The notes: generated by a model not told the origin, from the letters alone. Shown: positions 16,153 to 24,723, numbered from the stretch's first letter. The stretch is DNA of 52,689 nt from Methylococcales bacterium (GCA_023145835.1 JAGLDH010000077.1:1-52689), one strand, 5' to 3'. Numbers and translations: made by a program.

Positions 16153-19100
16153 ATGAATAATAAATATAAATATTTTTTTATTCTACTATTTCTGCAAATG
16201 TCTTATGGCGTTTTTGCTTCGCCTCTATGTGATGAATGGTTAGCTAAAATTATTTCTGTTCAAGGAAAGGTTGATATTCAATCTTCAGGGAAGTCAATTT
16301 GGCAAGCTGTTGATCAGAGTAATACCTTTTGTTCTGGTGATAAAATTCGCATCTCAAAGCACAGTCGTGCAACGATTCAAATGAACAATCAATCAAGGAT
16401 TACCTTAAACCAGGGATCTACAATGGTTTTTATGGCATCTGAGCGTAAATCTTCTCCTTGGTATTTAAATCTACTTCAAGGCGCCGCTTTCTTCCGAAGC
16501 CGGCAACCACAACACCTTAACATCGAAACACCTTTTATTAATGCAGTCCATGAGGGAACTGAATTTCTAGTGACAGTCAACTCTCAACAGACAGAAATAT
16601 CTGTTTTTGATGGTCAAGTTGCAGCTACTAACAAATGGGGTGAAATACATATCAAAAAAGGTTCTATTGGTATTGCCAATAAAAGTGAACCACCTCAAAT
16701 TAAAACCTTAACCATCCGTCCTGAGGACGCCGTGCAATGGACATTGTATTACCCACCCATTATTGATTTACAAAACAATGAGTTGGCTAGATTAACAAAT
16801 GATCCGAAAGGCAATATCCACAAGTCGCTAGCTTTACTAGAGAAAAACCAAGGTTTACAGAAAAATGCAAATTATTTATCCTATCTCGCATCACTTCTGC
16901 TAAGTGTTGGCAGTGTTGATGAATCCTTAGATTTTATTGGTAAAGTACAATCTTTAGAACCTAGTAACAGTGATGTAATTGCTTTGCAAGCGATTATTGC
17001 CGTCACTAAAAATCAACAAGAGAGTGCCCTTACCCTAGCTCAGAAAGCTGTAGCACTTGATGCTCAATCGGCGACTGCCCAGATTGCCTTATCCTATGCT
17101 TATCAATCCTTGTTTAAAATAGACGTAGCACTCAAAGCAACTCAGAAGGCTGTTCATTTGTCGCCAGAAAATGCATTAGCATGGGCTAGGTTATCTGAAT
17201 TGCAACTTTCCATTGGCGAACGTGCTTCTGCACTGGAATCAGCCAAAAAAGCTCAACAGTTAAACCCAAAACTTGATAGAACCCATAGCATACTTGGTTT
17301 TGCTTATCTAGCTCAGGTTGATATTAATAGGGCTAAATCTACATTTATCAAAGGTATAAACTTGAACTCAGCAGACCCACTAGCTCGGCTAGGTTTAGGG
17401 TTAGCAAAAATCCGAAAAGGTGACATTGAAGAAGGCATACATGATTTAGAAACCGCTGTTAGTTTAGATCCAGAAAATGCTGTTATACGCAGTTATTTGG
17501 GTAAGGCTTATTATGAGCTAAAAAATGAAGAATATACGGCGACTGAACTAGCCATTGCTAAAGAAATGGATCCCAAAGACCCGACTGCTTGGTTTTATGA
17601 TTCTATATTCAAACAAACTGCTAATAGGCCAGTAGAAGCATTATATGATATGGAAAAAGCTATTAAATTGAATGATAATCGAGCAGTCTATCGGTCAAGT
17701 TTGTTATTAGATGAGGACTTGGCGGCAAAGACTGCTAATCTTGCTCGAATATATAATAATCTAGGGTTTCAACGATTAGGGTTACTTGAAGCACGAAAAT
17801 CCTTAAACTCCGATCCAACCAATTATTCAGCGCATCGTTTTTTTGCAAACAGTGCATCACGTTCATCAAGAAATAATATTACCCGAGTAAGTGAATTACT
17901 TCAATCTCAGTTATTACAACCCATAAATACAGCACCTATTCAGCCACAAATGAAAGAAACTACTTTTTCAGTCATCAAGAATGCTGGTTCAAGTAGCTTT
18001 TCTTTAAATGAGTACAATCCGCTTTTTTCTTATAATAATATAAATTTTTTAGCGAGTGGTTTATATGGGAGCAATAACACTATTGGAGATGAAGTTATTA
18101 TTTCTGGAATATACGATCAATTTTCTGCTAGCTTAGGGCAATATCATTTTCAAACTGATGGGTTTAGGGAGAACGATGATCTTTTAAAAAATATTTATAC
18201 AGCGTTTTTTCAGACGGCCATTTCTCCAGAACTGAATGCACAAGTTGAATTTTATAAAGAAAATACTAAAGCAGGAGATATTGCACTTAGGTTTAATAAT
18301 GAAACGTTTCATTTAAAAAAATATCGTGAAAAAATTGATTTAGAAACTATTCGGTTAGGCCTTAACTATGCTTTGTCACCCAATCAGAATATTCTTTTTT
18401 CTGCAGTTTATGGCGAAAGAGATAGAGATAGAACGGATAGTATTTGGGATAGGTATTCAAATGAAAATGCATATTCAATTGAAGCACAATATTTACTAAA
18501 TAAAGAAAAATTAAAGCCTATTTTTGGAGTTAGTTATTTTTCTACAAATTTAGATGTCATCAATGATGACAAACTGTCAAATATAATAGACGAACAGAAT
18601 ATTAATTTAAGCCATTTAGTCGTTTATAGCTATTTTCCTTATAAATTTGATTTTAATTTAACGGCGACACTGGGTTTTAGCTACGATTTTTTTAAGGATA
18701 ATAATGTAAAAATTAATCAAATAAACCCAAAATTAGGTTTAGTGTGGGAACCATCCTCAGACGTAATATTTAGAGCCTCTGCATTTAGAACACTTAAACG
18801 GCAGCTTATTACCAACCAGTCTATTGAGCCCACACAAGTATCTGGATTTAATCAGTTTTATGATAATAATCGTGGTGCCAGTGCCTGGCAATATGGAATC
18901 GGTTTAGATTATAAACTATCTAAATCTCTTTCTTCCGGTTTCGAATTAATCAGGCGTGATGTTGATCAGCCAGTCCTAAACTCCCCTTCCTTTGATCAAA
19001 AAGAAAATGCTCATTTAGCTTATATTTATTGGGCGCCATTTAAAAACATATCACTGAGTGCTGAATATCATTTTGATGAAGTAAAACGCATACGTGATAG

Positions 19101-19452
19101 ACGTAGCTTTACTCTTGCTAAGCAAGTTATTACTCATAGCGTTCCTTTGTCGTTAAATTATCATCACTCTAATGGTTTATCCTCTCAATTGAGTGCGACT
19201 TACATCAATCAAGATGTAACCATTCGTTCTGGAAGAGATAAAAGCAAAGATAGAAAAAAAACCAATTTTTGGACATTTGATGCTTCTATTGCTTATCGGC
19301 TGCCCAAGCGGATTGGTCAAATTAGTCTTGAAGCTACCAACCTTTTTAATAGAAAGTTCCGTTACCATAATATGTTTGATGCCAATGGAATTGGCTTGTC
19401 AAGATATACGCCTGAACGACAATTATTTGTTACATTAAGGTTATCTTTTTAA
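16153..19452 (+). CDS. FecR-like / TPR / outer-membrane beta-barrel protein, paralog 2
   Basis: Second copy of the fused envelope protein, 1099 residues: signal peptide (1-23), FecR-like domain (~28-160) with the same Cys pair (26 and 60), DAVQWTLYYPPI linker, TPR repeats (~215-555) and a plug-less beta-barrel (~615-1099). The last residues RQLFVTLRLSF end in Phe, the classic outer-membrane assembly signal; paralog 1 ends in Leu. The FecR and TPR parts look about three quarters identical to paralog 1 by eye. The barrel strands are much more divergent except for blocks such as TDGFREND and QSIEPTQVSGFNQFYDN. That pattern fits duplication followed by divergence of the surface-exposed part. Its 5' leader is long and lacks a strong ribosome-binding site. 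Confidence 0.8.
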   Translation: MNNKYKYFFILLFLQMSYGVFASPLCDEWLAKIISVQGKVDIQSSGKSIWQAVDQSNTFCSGDKIRISKHSRATIQMNNQSRITLNQGSTMVFMASERKSSPWYLNLLQGAAFFRSRQPQHLNIETPFINAVHEGTEFLVTVNSQQTEISVFDGQVAATNKWGEIHIKKGSIGIANKSEPPQIKTLTIRPEDAVQWTLYYPPIIDLQNNELARLTNDPKGNIHKSLALLEKNQGLQKNANYLSYLASLLLSVGSVDESLDFIGKVQSLEPSNSDVIALQAIIAVTKNQQESALTLAQKAVALDAQSATAQIALSYAYQSLFKIDVALKATQKAVHLSPENALAWARLSELQLSIGERASALESAKKAQQLNPKLDRTHSILGFAYLAQVDINRAKSTFIKGINLNSADPLARLGLGLAKIRKGDIEEGIHDLETAVSLDPENAVIRSYLGKAYYELKNEEYTATELAIAKEMDPKDPTAWFYDSIFKQTANRPVEALYDMEKAIKLNDNRAVYRSSLLLDEDLAAKTANLARIYNNLGFQRLGLLEARKSLNSDPTNYSAHRFFANSASRSSRNNITRVSELLQSQLLQPINTAPIQPQMKETTFSVIKNAGSSSFSLNEYNPLFSYNNINFLASGLYGSNNTIGDEVIISGIYDQFSASLGQYHFQTDGFRENDDLLKNIYTAFFQTAISPELNAQVEFYKENTKAGDIALRFNNETFHLKKYREKIDLETIRLGLNYALSPNQNILFSAVYGERDRDRTDSIWDRYSNENAYSIEAQYLLNKEKLKPIFGVSYFSTNLDVINDDKLSNIIDEQNINLSHLVVYSYFPYKFDFNLTATLGFSYDFFKDNNVKINQINPKLGLVWEPSSDVIFRASAFRTLKRQLITNQSIEPTQVSGFNQFYDNNRGASAWQYGIGLDYKLSKSLSSGFELIRRDVDQPVLNSPSFDQKENAHLAYIYWAPFKNISLSAEYHFDEVKRIRDRRSFTLAKQVITHSVPLSLNYHHSNGLSSQLSATYINQDVTIRSGRDKSKDRKKTNFWTFDASIAYRLPKRIGQISLEATNLFNRKFRYHNMFDANGIGLSRYTPERQLFVTLRLSF

Positions 19453-19489
19453 ACATATTATTTAAATTATTATAACTTGGAAGATACCT

Positions 19490-20032
19490 GTGGAAATTAA
19501 AGAAAAAATATATATTTGTACGATAGCTCTACTATTGTGTTTGGCTGTTTGGCTTTTAAATACACCCAAAACGCTAAATGAAAAGTTCCTTAATAAAGGG
19601 TCTGCTATGGTTTTTTCACCTAATATTTCTGATTTGAATAAATCAAATGTTTATGATCTTATTACTAATGAGAAAGTTAAGCCATGTCGTCAAATTCAAA
19701 ATAAAAAATCGACTCAAATATCATCAAAAAAAGAATGCGGCGTTAAAATAATTGAAGAAGATGGAAATGTAGTTTTAATTACAAAAGAAGGTGAGCGAAT
19801 TATACCCGAACAGGTTTCGCATCATACAATTGTTAGATACAAAAAAAAAGGAGAGTCTATACCAAAGAAGAGCGTATTTCAATTAATTCAACCCATTTCA
19901 ACTGCAAATGCAGGAGAGGGTCAGGTTTGCCTTTCAGATTTAAATGGTGTCCAACACGATCGGTGTTGGCCTGAGTCGGTAGTAAGAAACTATTGTCAAA
20001 GCAACAGCCACGCTCTCTGTAATTTAATTTAA
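19490..20032 (+). CDS. Membrane-anchored or exported cysteine-rich protein
   Basis: Not recognised. It encodes 180 residues starting at a GTG preceded by GGAAG at good spacing. One N-terminal hydrophobic helix (YICTIALLLCLAVWLLN) acts as signal or anchor; the rest is hydrophilic and would face the periplasm. Six Cys lie outside the helix; four cluster in the last third (VCLSDLNG, DRCWPESV, NYCQSNSHALC), so disulfides are likely. It lies 37 bp after the second FecR-barrel gene and probably shares its transcript. The location suggests a periplasmic accessory of the barrel, but no family supports that. Confidence 0.6.
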   Translation: MEIKEKIYICTIALLLCLAVWLLNTPKTLNEKFLNKGSAMVFSPNISDLNKSNVYDLITNEKVKPCRQIQNKKSTQISSKKECGVKIIEEDGNVVLITKEGERIIPEQVSHHTIVRYKKKGESIPKKSVFQLIQPISTANAGEGQVCLSDLNGVQHDRCWPESVVRNYCQSNSHALCNLI

Positions 20033-20555
20033 CCTTTTAGGATACCTCAATTAATTCTGTCTGAGTAGCTAAGGACTGAGAATTTTATAATATCCGACAC
20101 TGACTTGTCTTTTTGTCCTGTTTCTGTGTTGTAAAAATAGTTTCATAGCTTGCTATGCGCCTATTTTTACGCCTTGAAACTGAACGAAAATTCTACGCCA
20201 GTTTCGGGTTATATTTCATCCTTAGTCCTAAGCGCCTAAAATATTTAAGAACAAGGCGTAGACCGCAGTAAATAGCATGCTATTAACAAGTTTTTCAACT
20301 AAGTTATCGAATTTTAAGCTTTTAGATGCCTGTCATGAATTAATAGAGGAGCCCCTTAGTAATAGAAAAAACTGCTTAAGTAGGAAAATATTGAGTTTTT
20401 TGACATTTATCGTATTGCTTGGGTATTGTTGATGAATAGCGAAATGCATCACTTTTCTAAACAATTTGTTTTATCGTCTGTTTATAGGATATAATTTTTT
20501 ATTAATCGAATAAGAAATTAGGGTTTGGTTCGTCCTAGTTCTCGTCTCTAAATCA
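20033..20555. other. Right edge of the island: MITE-like element and leader of the Crp-family gene
   Basis: The 523-bp gap is mostly filled by a second type of MITE-like element (20045-20349). The remaining ~200 bp before the regulator gene has no ORF and no obvious CRP-type palindrome. Confidence 0.6.
20045..20349. mobile_element. MITE-like element, family 2
   Basis: About 305 bp bounded by CCTCAATTAATTC (20045-20057) and GAATTAATAGAGG (20337-20349), inverted repeats with 12 of 13 matching. It is packed with internal dyads: GTAAAAATAG/CTATTTTTAC (20131-20140 with 20161-20170) enclosing CATAGC-TT-GCTATG, CTTAG-TC-CTAAG (20221-20232), the pair TCTACGCC/GGCGTAGA, and AATAGCATGCTATT. The AGCTTGCT core is also present in family 1 elements. 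There is no coding capacity and no clear target-site duplication. Confidence 0.6.
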
Positions 20556-21233
20556 ATGGAAATCCTCATGCAGAAAGAAGTTTTTTTAGGTCTTAAAGCT
20601 ATTCCATTCCTTTATGATGTGTCAGATCAGGCATTATATGAGCTGGCATCCCTTGCCAAGAAAAACACTTTTCCTAAACATGCATTTATTTTTAATGAAG
20701 GTGATGAAACCAATTCTCTGTTTATTTTGTTATCAGGGAAGGTTCGTGTTTTTACCTGTGATGAGCAAGGTAAAGAAGTTACTTTATTAGTACAAACGCC
20801 AGTATCTTACTTTGGTGAATTGGCTTTGCTTAGTCAAGAACCAAGATCAGCCTCTGTTTCTACGATTGAAAATAGCTGTTGCGCGATTATTGCCCAAACT
20901 GACTTTAAAAATTGGTTAATAAAACAACCTAATGTTGCTTTTGGGTTAATTCAAGATTTAGCAGGAACGGTTAGGAGGTTAACTGATAAGGTTAAACAGC
21001 TAGCTTTGTCAAATGTGTATGAAAGAACAATTCAAACACTACTGGAAATGTCAGTAGAAGAGGATACTGTTTCTGTTATTCATCACCGACCAACACAACA
21101 AGAGCTAGCCAATATGGTGGGGGCTTCAAGAGAGATGGTCAATAAGATTATGAAAGAATTAACTAAAGGTGGTTATATTGTCATTCAAGATGATACGTTA
21201 AGAATTGAGCGTAGACTCCCTGCTTCTTGGTAA
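20556..21233 (+). CDS. Crp/Fnr-family transcriptional regulator
   Basis: 225-residue regulator: cNMP-binding beta-roll (~15-115), dimerisation helix (~125-160) and winged helix-turn-helix (~175-215). The phosphate-binding cassette is intact, FGELALLSQEPRSASV (~86-101), with Glu88 and Arg97 in the positions that hold the ribose and phosphate in CRP; this suggests cyclic nucleotide binding. FNR-type iron-sulfur Cys residues are absent; the adjacent Cys108-Cys109 pair is not FNR-like. The recognition helix ASREMVNKIMK keeps the Arg-Glu that read TGTGA in CRP, with Lys for the third residue. The start may instead be the ATG at 20568. It stands alone between a MITE-like element and a periplasmic protein gene. 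A consensus TGTGA-N6-TCACA site lies at the far edge of the island. Confidence 0.88.
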   Translation: MEILMQKEVFLGLKAIPFLYDVSDQALYELASLAKKNTFPKHAFIFNEGDETNSLFILLSGKVRVFTCDEQGKEVTLLVQTPVSYFGELALLSQEPRSASVSTIENSCCAIIAQTDFKNWLIKQPNVAFGLIQDLAGTVRRLTDKVKQLALSNVYERTIQTLLEMSVEEDTVSVIHHRPTQQELANMVGASREMVNKIMKELTKGGYIVIQDDTLRIERRLPASW

Positions 21234-21304
21234 GAAGAATATCATTTGAACAATGTTTAGTCGTGAACTCTTGAATTGTTACTAAAAAATGAGTAGAGTT
21301 TGTG

Positions 21305-21334
21305 TTGACAAGAGGCACAATTGCTTTGTCTAAA
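21305..21334 (+). promoter_or_regulatory. Predicted sigma70 promoter for the 150-residue periplasmic protein
   Basis: TTGACA (21305-21310) matches the -35 consensus; TCTAAA (21329-21334) follows after 18 bp. Transcription would start near 21341, about 16 bp before the coding start. Confidence 0.5.
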
Positions 21335-21356
21335 ATAATAACAACAGAGGCTAATG

Positions 21357-21809
21357 ATGAAAATAGTAAAAATCTTAAGGAATATCACTGTTTTAAGCGC
21401 AGTTCTTTTTTCGAGTACTGCGTTTGCTTATAATGCTGGCAATCTAGCTAAAGAATGTAAAGCTCCCAAATTTAGAGATTATGTTCCACCAGAAAAAACA
21501 AAAAATACGCCTGTTCCTGAGGTTGAAGCTGAATCTAAAATTGAATTTACAGTTTCTGGAAATGCAGATCCATCAACTATTGTCGCAAAAGCTAAAAAAC
21601 TACCCCTTAAGTTAACTATTACCGATAGAAATAGTTTTTATTTAGTTTCAGCTAGCTTACCTGCTGCTTTAAATGGTAAGTACGCTCGTATTGACCTTAA
21701 AGTTAAAGCGCATGGGGGAGAATGTTTTGCTAAAGATGGTTGGCTAATTAAAATAAAAAAAGCATCTGAAGCATCTGAGCCTAAAGCTGAAAAAATAGAA
21801 AAAGAATAA
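21357..21809 (+). CDS. Conserved-looking periplasmic protein of unknown function
   Basis: Not assigned to a family. About 150 residues with a clear signal peptide (MKIVKILRNITVLSAVLFSS then TAFA, cleavage before YNAG). The mature part is mostly beta, starting ECKAPKFRDYVPPEK, with two Cys likely to pair (one near the mature N-terminus, one in AHGGECFAKDGW), and a Lys/Glu-rich tail. The fold suggests a small immunoglobulin-like beta-sandwich, an impression from strand pattern only. AGAGG precedes two tandem ATG codons; the second (21357) has the better spacing. Confidence 0.6.
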   Translation: MKIVKILRNITVLSAVLFSSTAFAYNAGNLAKECKAPKFRDYVPPEKTKNTPVPEVEAESKIEFTVSGNADPSTIVAKAKKLPLKLTITDRNSFYLVSASLPAALNGKYARIDLKVKAHGGECFAKDGWLIKIKKASEASEPKAEKIEKE

Positions 21810-21918
21810 AATATTGAAAGGTTTTTTTGACTCCTTGCCATAACATATCATTTTAATGGAAAGCTAGAATAGACATAAACCCATTTTAGTTTTCTATCAA
21901 AGCCAATTTATCTATATA

Positions 21919-22386
21919 TTAATAAGGTGTTATATCTTTTTTTATATTCCAATCGTTAAATGGCTTGTTTGCACTTGGCATATCTATATGCAACATAGGA
22001 ATATGCCGTTTTTCAGGGCGTAACTGAATTTCTTTATAAATAAAGTCATCATCAAATCCTGCTTTTGCCGCATCTTGGCGATTACAAGCAAAATAAACAG
22101 CTTCCAGTCTAGCCCAATAAATTGCACCTAAACACATAGGGCATGGCTCACAACTCGTATAAAGCATACAATCCGTTAATTTAAAGTTATTTAACACCTT
22201 ACACGCTAGACGAATAGCCATCACCTCGGCATGTGCAGTTGGGTCAATATCAGCAGTCACACGATTACCACTTTCGGCAATAATGACTCCTTTTTTTACG
22301 ATAATTGCACCATAAGGTCCTCCATGATTTATGAGAACATTTGAGCTAGCGAGATCTATCGCTTGTTGCAAAAATTGATTATGCAT
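21919..22386 (-). CDS. guaD: Guanine deaminase (cytidine deaminase fold)
   Basis: Zn-dependent nucleobase deaminase that turns guanine into xanthine. The 155 residues follow the B. subtilis GuaD pattern closely: GGPYGAIIVKKGVIIAE, DPTAHAEVMAIRLACKVL (zinc His52, proton-shuttle Glu54), LYTSCEPCPMCLGAIYWAR (zinc Cys82 and Cys85) and DAAKAGFDDDFIYKEI. The last stretch separates it from TadA-type tRNA adenosine deaminases, whose C-terminal region differs. It is a single gene, convergent with the periplasmic protein gene and divergent from the GGDEF gene. Confidence 0.85.
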   Translation of the reverse strand: MHNQFLQQAIDLASSNVLINHGGPYGAIIVKKGVIIAESGNRVTADIDPTAHAEVMAIRLACKVLNNFKLTDCMLYTSCEPCPMCLGAIYWARLEAVYFACNRQDAAKAGFDDDFIYKEIQLRPEKRHIPMLHIDMPSANKPFNDWNIKKDITPY

Positions 22387-22520
22387 AGTGTTTCAATAAG
22401 TAGAGTCTTTAAAATTAAAGTGTACTCTAAATTTATACCCCAACTCTTAATACTGCAACTATACTTTATTAATAAACAACCCTAAAAATTTCGAGTCTTT
22501 AAATACCAACCCTAATTTGT

Positions 22521-24071
22521 ATGGAAATCATAAATAATAAAAAAAATCCAGATAAATGGAAAATTAAGTATTTTGATCTATTAGATGAAAATGAAGATAT
22601 TGAAAAATCCTGTAAAGAAAGAGAAGAGCTGCTTTGTAAAACAATTATTCGGTTATCTTTTGCCACTATAGGCGTAAATAAGGATCTTGACCCATACTTA
22701 CAAAAAATAAGAACCCAACTTAAAAAAGGCTTAAAAACTGAACAATTAAAATCTGAGTTAGAAAGTTTTTCTAATGCTCTTATCTTAATGGAAGAAGGAG
22801 AACAAGAAAATGAGCAAACTATATCTAGCCAACTTTTTGATTTTTTAGTTTACAATTTCCCTGATCATGAGAGTGCTTTATTAGATATAAAAGGTAACTT
22901 TGCAACTAATGATTATACAAGTAAAGATAGTTTATTTAGTGCTATTAATGAGATTATAAATCCAGAAAAGCAAATAGAATTGTTAACACCTTCTGTTACT
23001 GAAAATGATTTAGAAATCAACTCTTTTGAAAATAAGTCAATACTATCTAATTTACAACTCTTATTAGATACCACCGATGTACCTTCTGAGCTAGAACCTC
23101 AAGCACAAGCACTTAAAGAAAAAATATATGGTAATGCCTCTCTTTCTACAGTACTTGATGAAACCATCTCTTTTATCTTTCAAATAAAAAAACATGTTCA
23201 ATCAGAACAAAAAGAGATTACAGAGTTTCTTACTCAATTAACGGATCAACTGACTGAATTAGGAATTAAAACTGCTGGAATACATTCTTCAACTGTTTCA
23301 ACAAGAAAAGAAAGAAACAGACTTGATGAATCGGTTTCTTTACAAGTAAAAGAATTACAAAATAGTTCAAAAAATGCAACTCAACTTGAACCTCTAAAAC
23401 AGTTAATTAAAACACGTTTGGCATCTATTACTCAACAAATACAAGAGCATCAGGTTAAAGAAAAAATCGATCGAAATAAAGTTGAAAAAGTAGAATTTGA
23501 ATTAGAAAAGATGACTATAAAAATATCAATGATGGAAAAAGAATCTAGTGAATTAAAAAATAAATTAATCACTGCTAATCTGAAAGCAACCCATGATCCT
23601 TTAACCAATATACCAAACAGATTGGCTTATGATAATCGACTAAGAGTAGAGTTAGCGCGGTGGAAACGATATGGAGGGGCTCTTTCCTTAGTAATTTGGG
23701 ATATAGATTATTTTAAGAAAATAAATGACAAATACGGGCATAAAGCTGGAGATAAAACGCTTATATTTATTGCTAAGTTACTTACTGAGCATTGTAGAGA
23801 AACAGATTTTGTTTCTCGTTTTGGAGGTGAGGAATTTACCATGCTATTGCCTAATACAGAGGCTAAATCAGCACTCATCGCAGCAAATAAAATACGTAAA
23901 ATAATAGAAGCAACTGCTTTTAATTCTAATGGGAGAAAAATATCCATTTCGATATCTTGTGGAATTACGCAGTTTTTAGAAGCTGATTCAGAAATATCAG
24001 CATTTAATAGAGCTGACCAGGCATTATATACGGCAAAAAAAAATGGAAGGAACCAATGCGTCCTTATTTAA
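22521..24071 (+). CDS. GGDEF diguanylate cyclase, soluble
   Basis: Makes cyclic di-GMP from two GTP. The 516 residues have no membrane helix. The N-terminal ~350 residues are helical, ending in a long coiled coil (~260-350), and probably form a dimerising or sensing module of unknown ligand. The C-terminal GGDEF domain (~358-516) begins DPLTNIPNRLAYDNRL, carries WDIDYFKKINDKYGHKAGD, and has the active loop RFGGEEF (GGEEF 435-439), which is catalytically competent in known enzymes. An inhibitory I-site RETD (426-429) stands five residues before it. No EAL domain is present. It is monocistronic, divergent from guaD. Confidence 0.9.
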   Translation: MEIINNKKNPDKWKIKYFDLLDENEDIEKSCKEREELLCKTIIRLSFATIGVNKDLDPYLQKIRTQLKKGLKTEQLKSELESFSNALILMEEGEQENEQTISSQLFDFLVYNFPDHESALLDIKGNFATNDYTSKDSLFSAINEIINPEKQIELLTPSVTENDLEINSFENKSILSNLQLLLDTTDVPSELEPQAQALKEKIYGNASLSTVLDETISFIFQIKKHVQSEQKEITEFLTQLTDQLTELGIKTAGIHSSTVSTRKERNRLDESVSLQVKELQNSSKNATQLEPLKQLIKTRLASITQQIQEHQVKEKIDRNKVEKVEFELEKMTIKISMMEKESSELKNKLITANLKATHDPLTNIPNRLAYDNRLRVELARWKRYGGALSLVIWDIDYFKKINDKYGHKAGDKTLIFIAKLLTEHCRETDFVSRFGGEEFTMLLPNTEAKSALIAANKIRKIIEATAFNSNGRKISISISCGITQFLEADSEISAFNRADQALYTAKKNGRNQCVLI

Positions 24072-24224
24072 AAAATGCCTAAGTCTAGCTTATGTTGGAA
24101 ATAGCTGTATAAAATGTACCGCTAGCTATAATAAGATTTATCTCTTGGTTATGAATTATTTTTTACAGATATCACAGTATAATAGTTTAATAATGAGCTT
24201 TGGATAAACAACTGAGAGAAAAAT

Positions 24225-24719
24225 ATGTCACGCTGGAGACCTCCTCGGCCCAAATCATCCCCCTATATCACATCAGAAGGCTATCAAGTTCTTGAAGTGG
24301 AATTAAAACAGTTATGGGAACGGCGTAAGATAGTTACTGCTGCGGTTACTGCTGCTGCTGCTGAGGGAGATCGTTCTGAAAATGCTGAGTATATTTATAG
24401 AAAAAAGGAATTACGTGGTATAGATGGCAGAATCCATTTTTTACAGAAACGATTACCGTCCTTAACTATTGTTTCGGAAAAACCAACTAATCGTGAGCAA
24501 GTTTTTTTTGGAGCTAAGGTAACATTAGAAAAAATAGAGGGTGAGGAGGTATCTTACCGTATTGTTGGTCCAGATGAGTTTGATTCAACCAAAGGATATA
24601 TTAGTATGGATTCCCCCTTGGCTAAAGTGTTACTGAAAAAAAAGTTGGATGATGAGGTGGTGATGCGCAATGAAGTTCAAGAGACTCGTTATTTAATTGT
24701 TGGAATTGAATATTTGTAG
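24225..24719 (+). CDS. greB: Transcript cleavage factor GreB
   Basis: Rescues backtracked RNA polymerase by stimulating cleavage of the transcript 3' end. The 164-residue protein has an N-terminal coiled coil with acidic tip residues (AAAEGDRSENAEYIYRKKEL, with Asp and Glu at the tip) and a C-terminal FKBP-like domain. YITSEGYQVLEVELKQLW and LREIDxR-like LRGIDGRIHFLQKRL favour GreB over GreA, as does the basic N-terminal extension SRWRPPRPKSS. It is convergent with glmS across a strong stem-loop. Confidence 0.92.
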   Translation: MSRWRPPRPKSSPYITSEGYQVLEVELKQLWERRKIVTAAVTAAAAEGDRSENAEYIYRKKELRGIDGRIHFLQKRLPSLTIVSEKPTNREQVFFGAKVTLEKIEGEEVSYRIVGPDEFDSTKGYISMDSPLAKVLLKKKLDDEVVMRNEVQETRYLIVGIEYL

Positions 24720-24723
24720 AAGT

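Noticed and set aside
11905-19452. Calling the two giant proteins plain TonB-dependent receptors
   Set aside because: No TonB box or plug domain was found; only the barrel and its C-terminal end are receptor-like.
7617-20555. A prophage or integrative element
   Set aside because: No integrase, tRNA attachment site, capsid or conjugation gene was seen; only MITE-like repeats near the edges.
20556-21233. Assignment of the Crp-family protein as an oxygen sensor (FNR)
   Set aside because: The N-terminal Cys cluster of FNR is missing and the cNMP cassette is intact.
21919-22386. TadA (tRNA adenosine deaminase) for the deaminase gene
   Set aside because: The AGFDDDFIYKEI stretch and overall pattern follow guanine deaminase GuaD instead.
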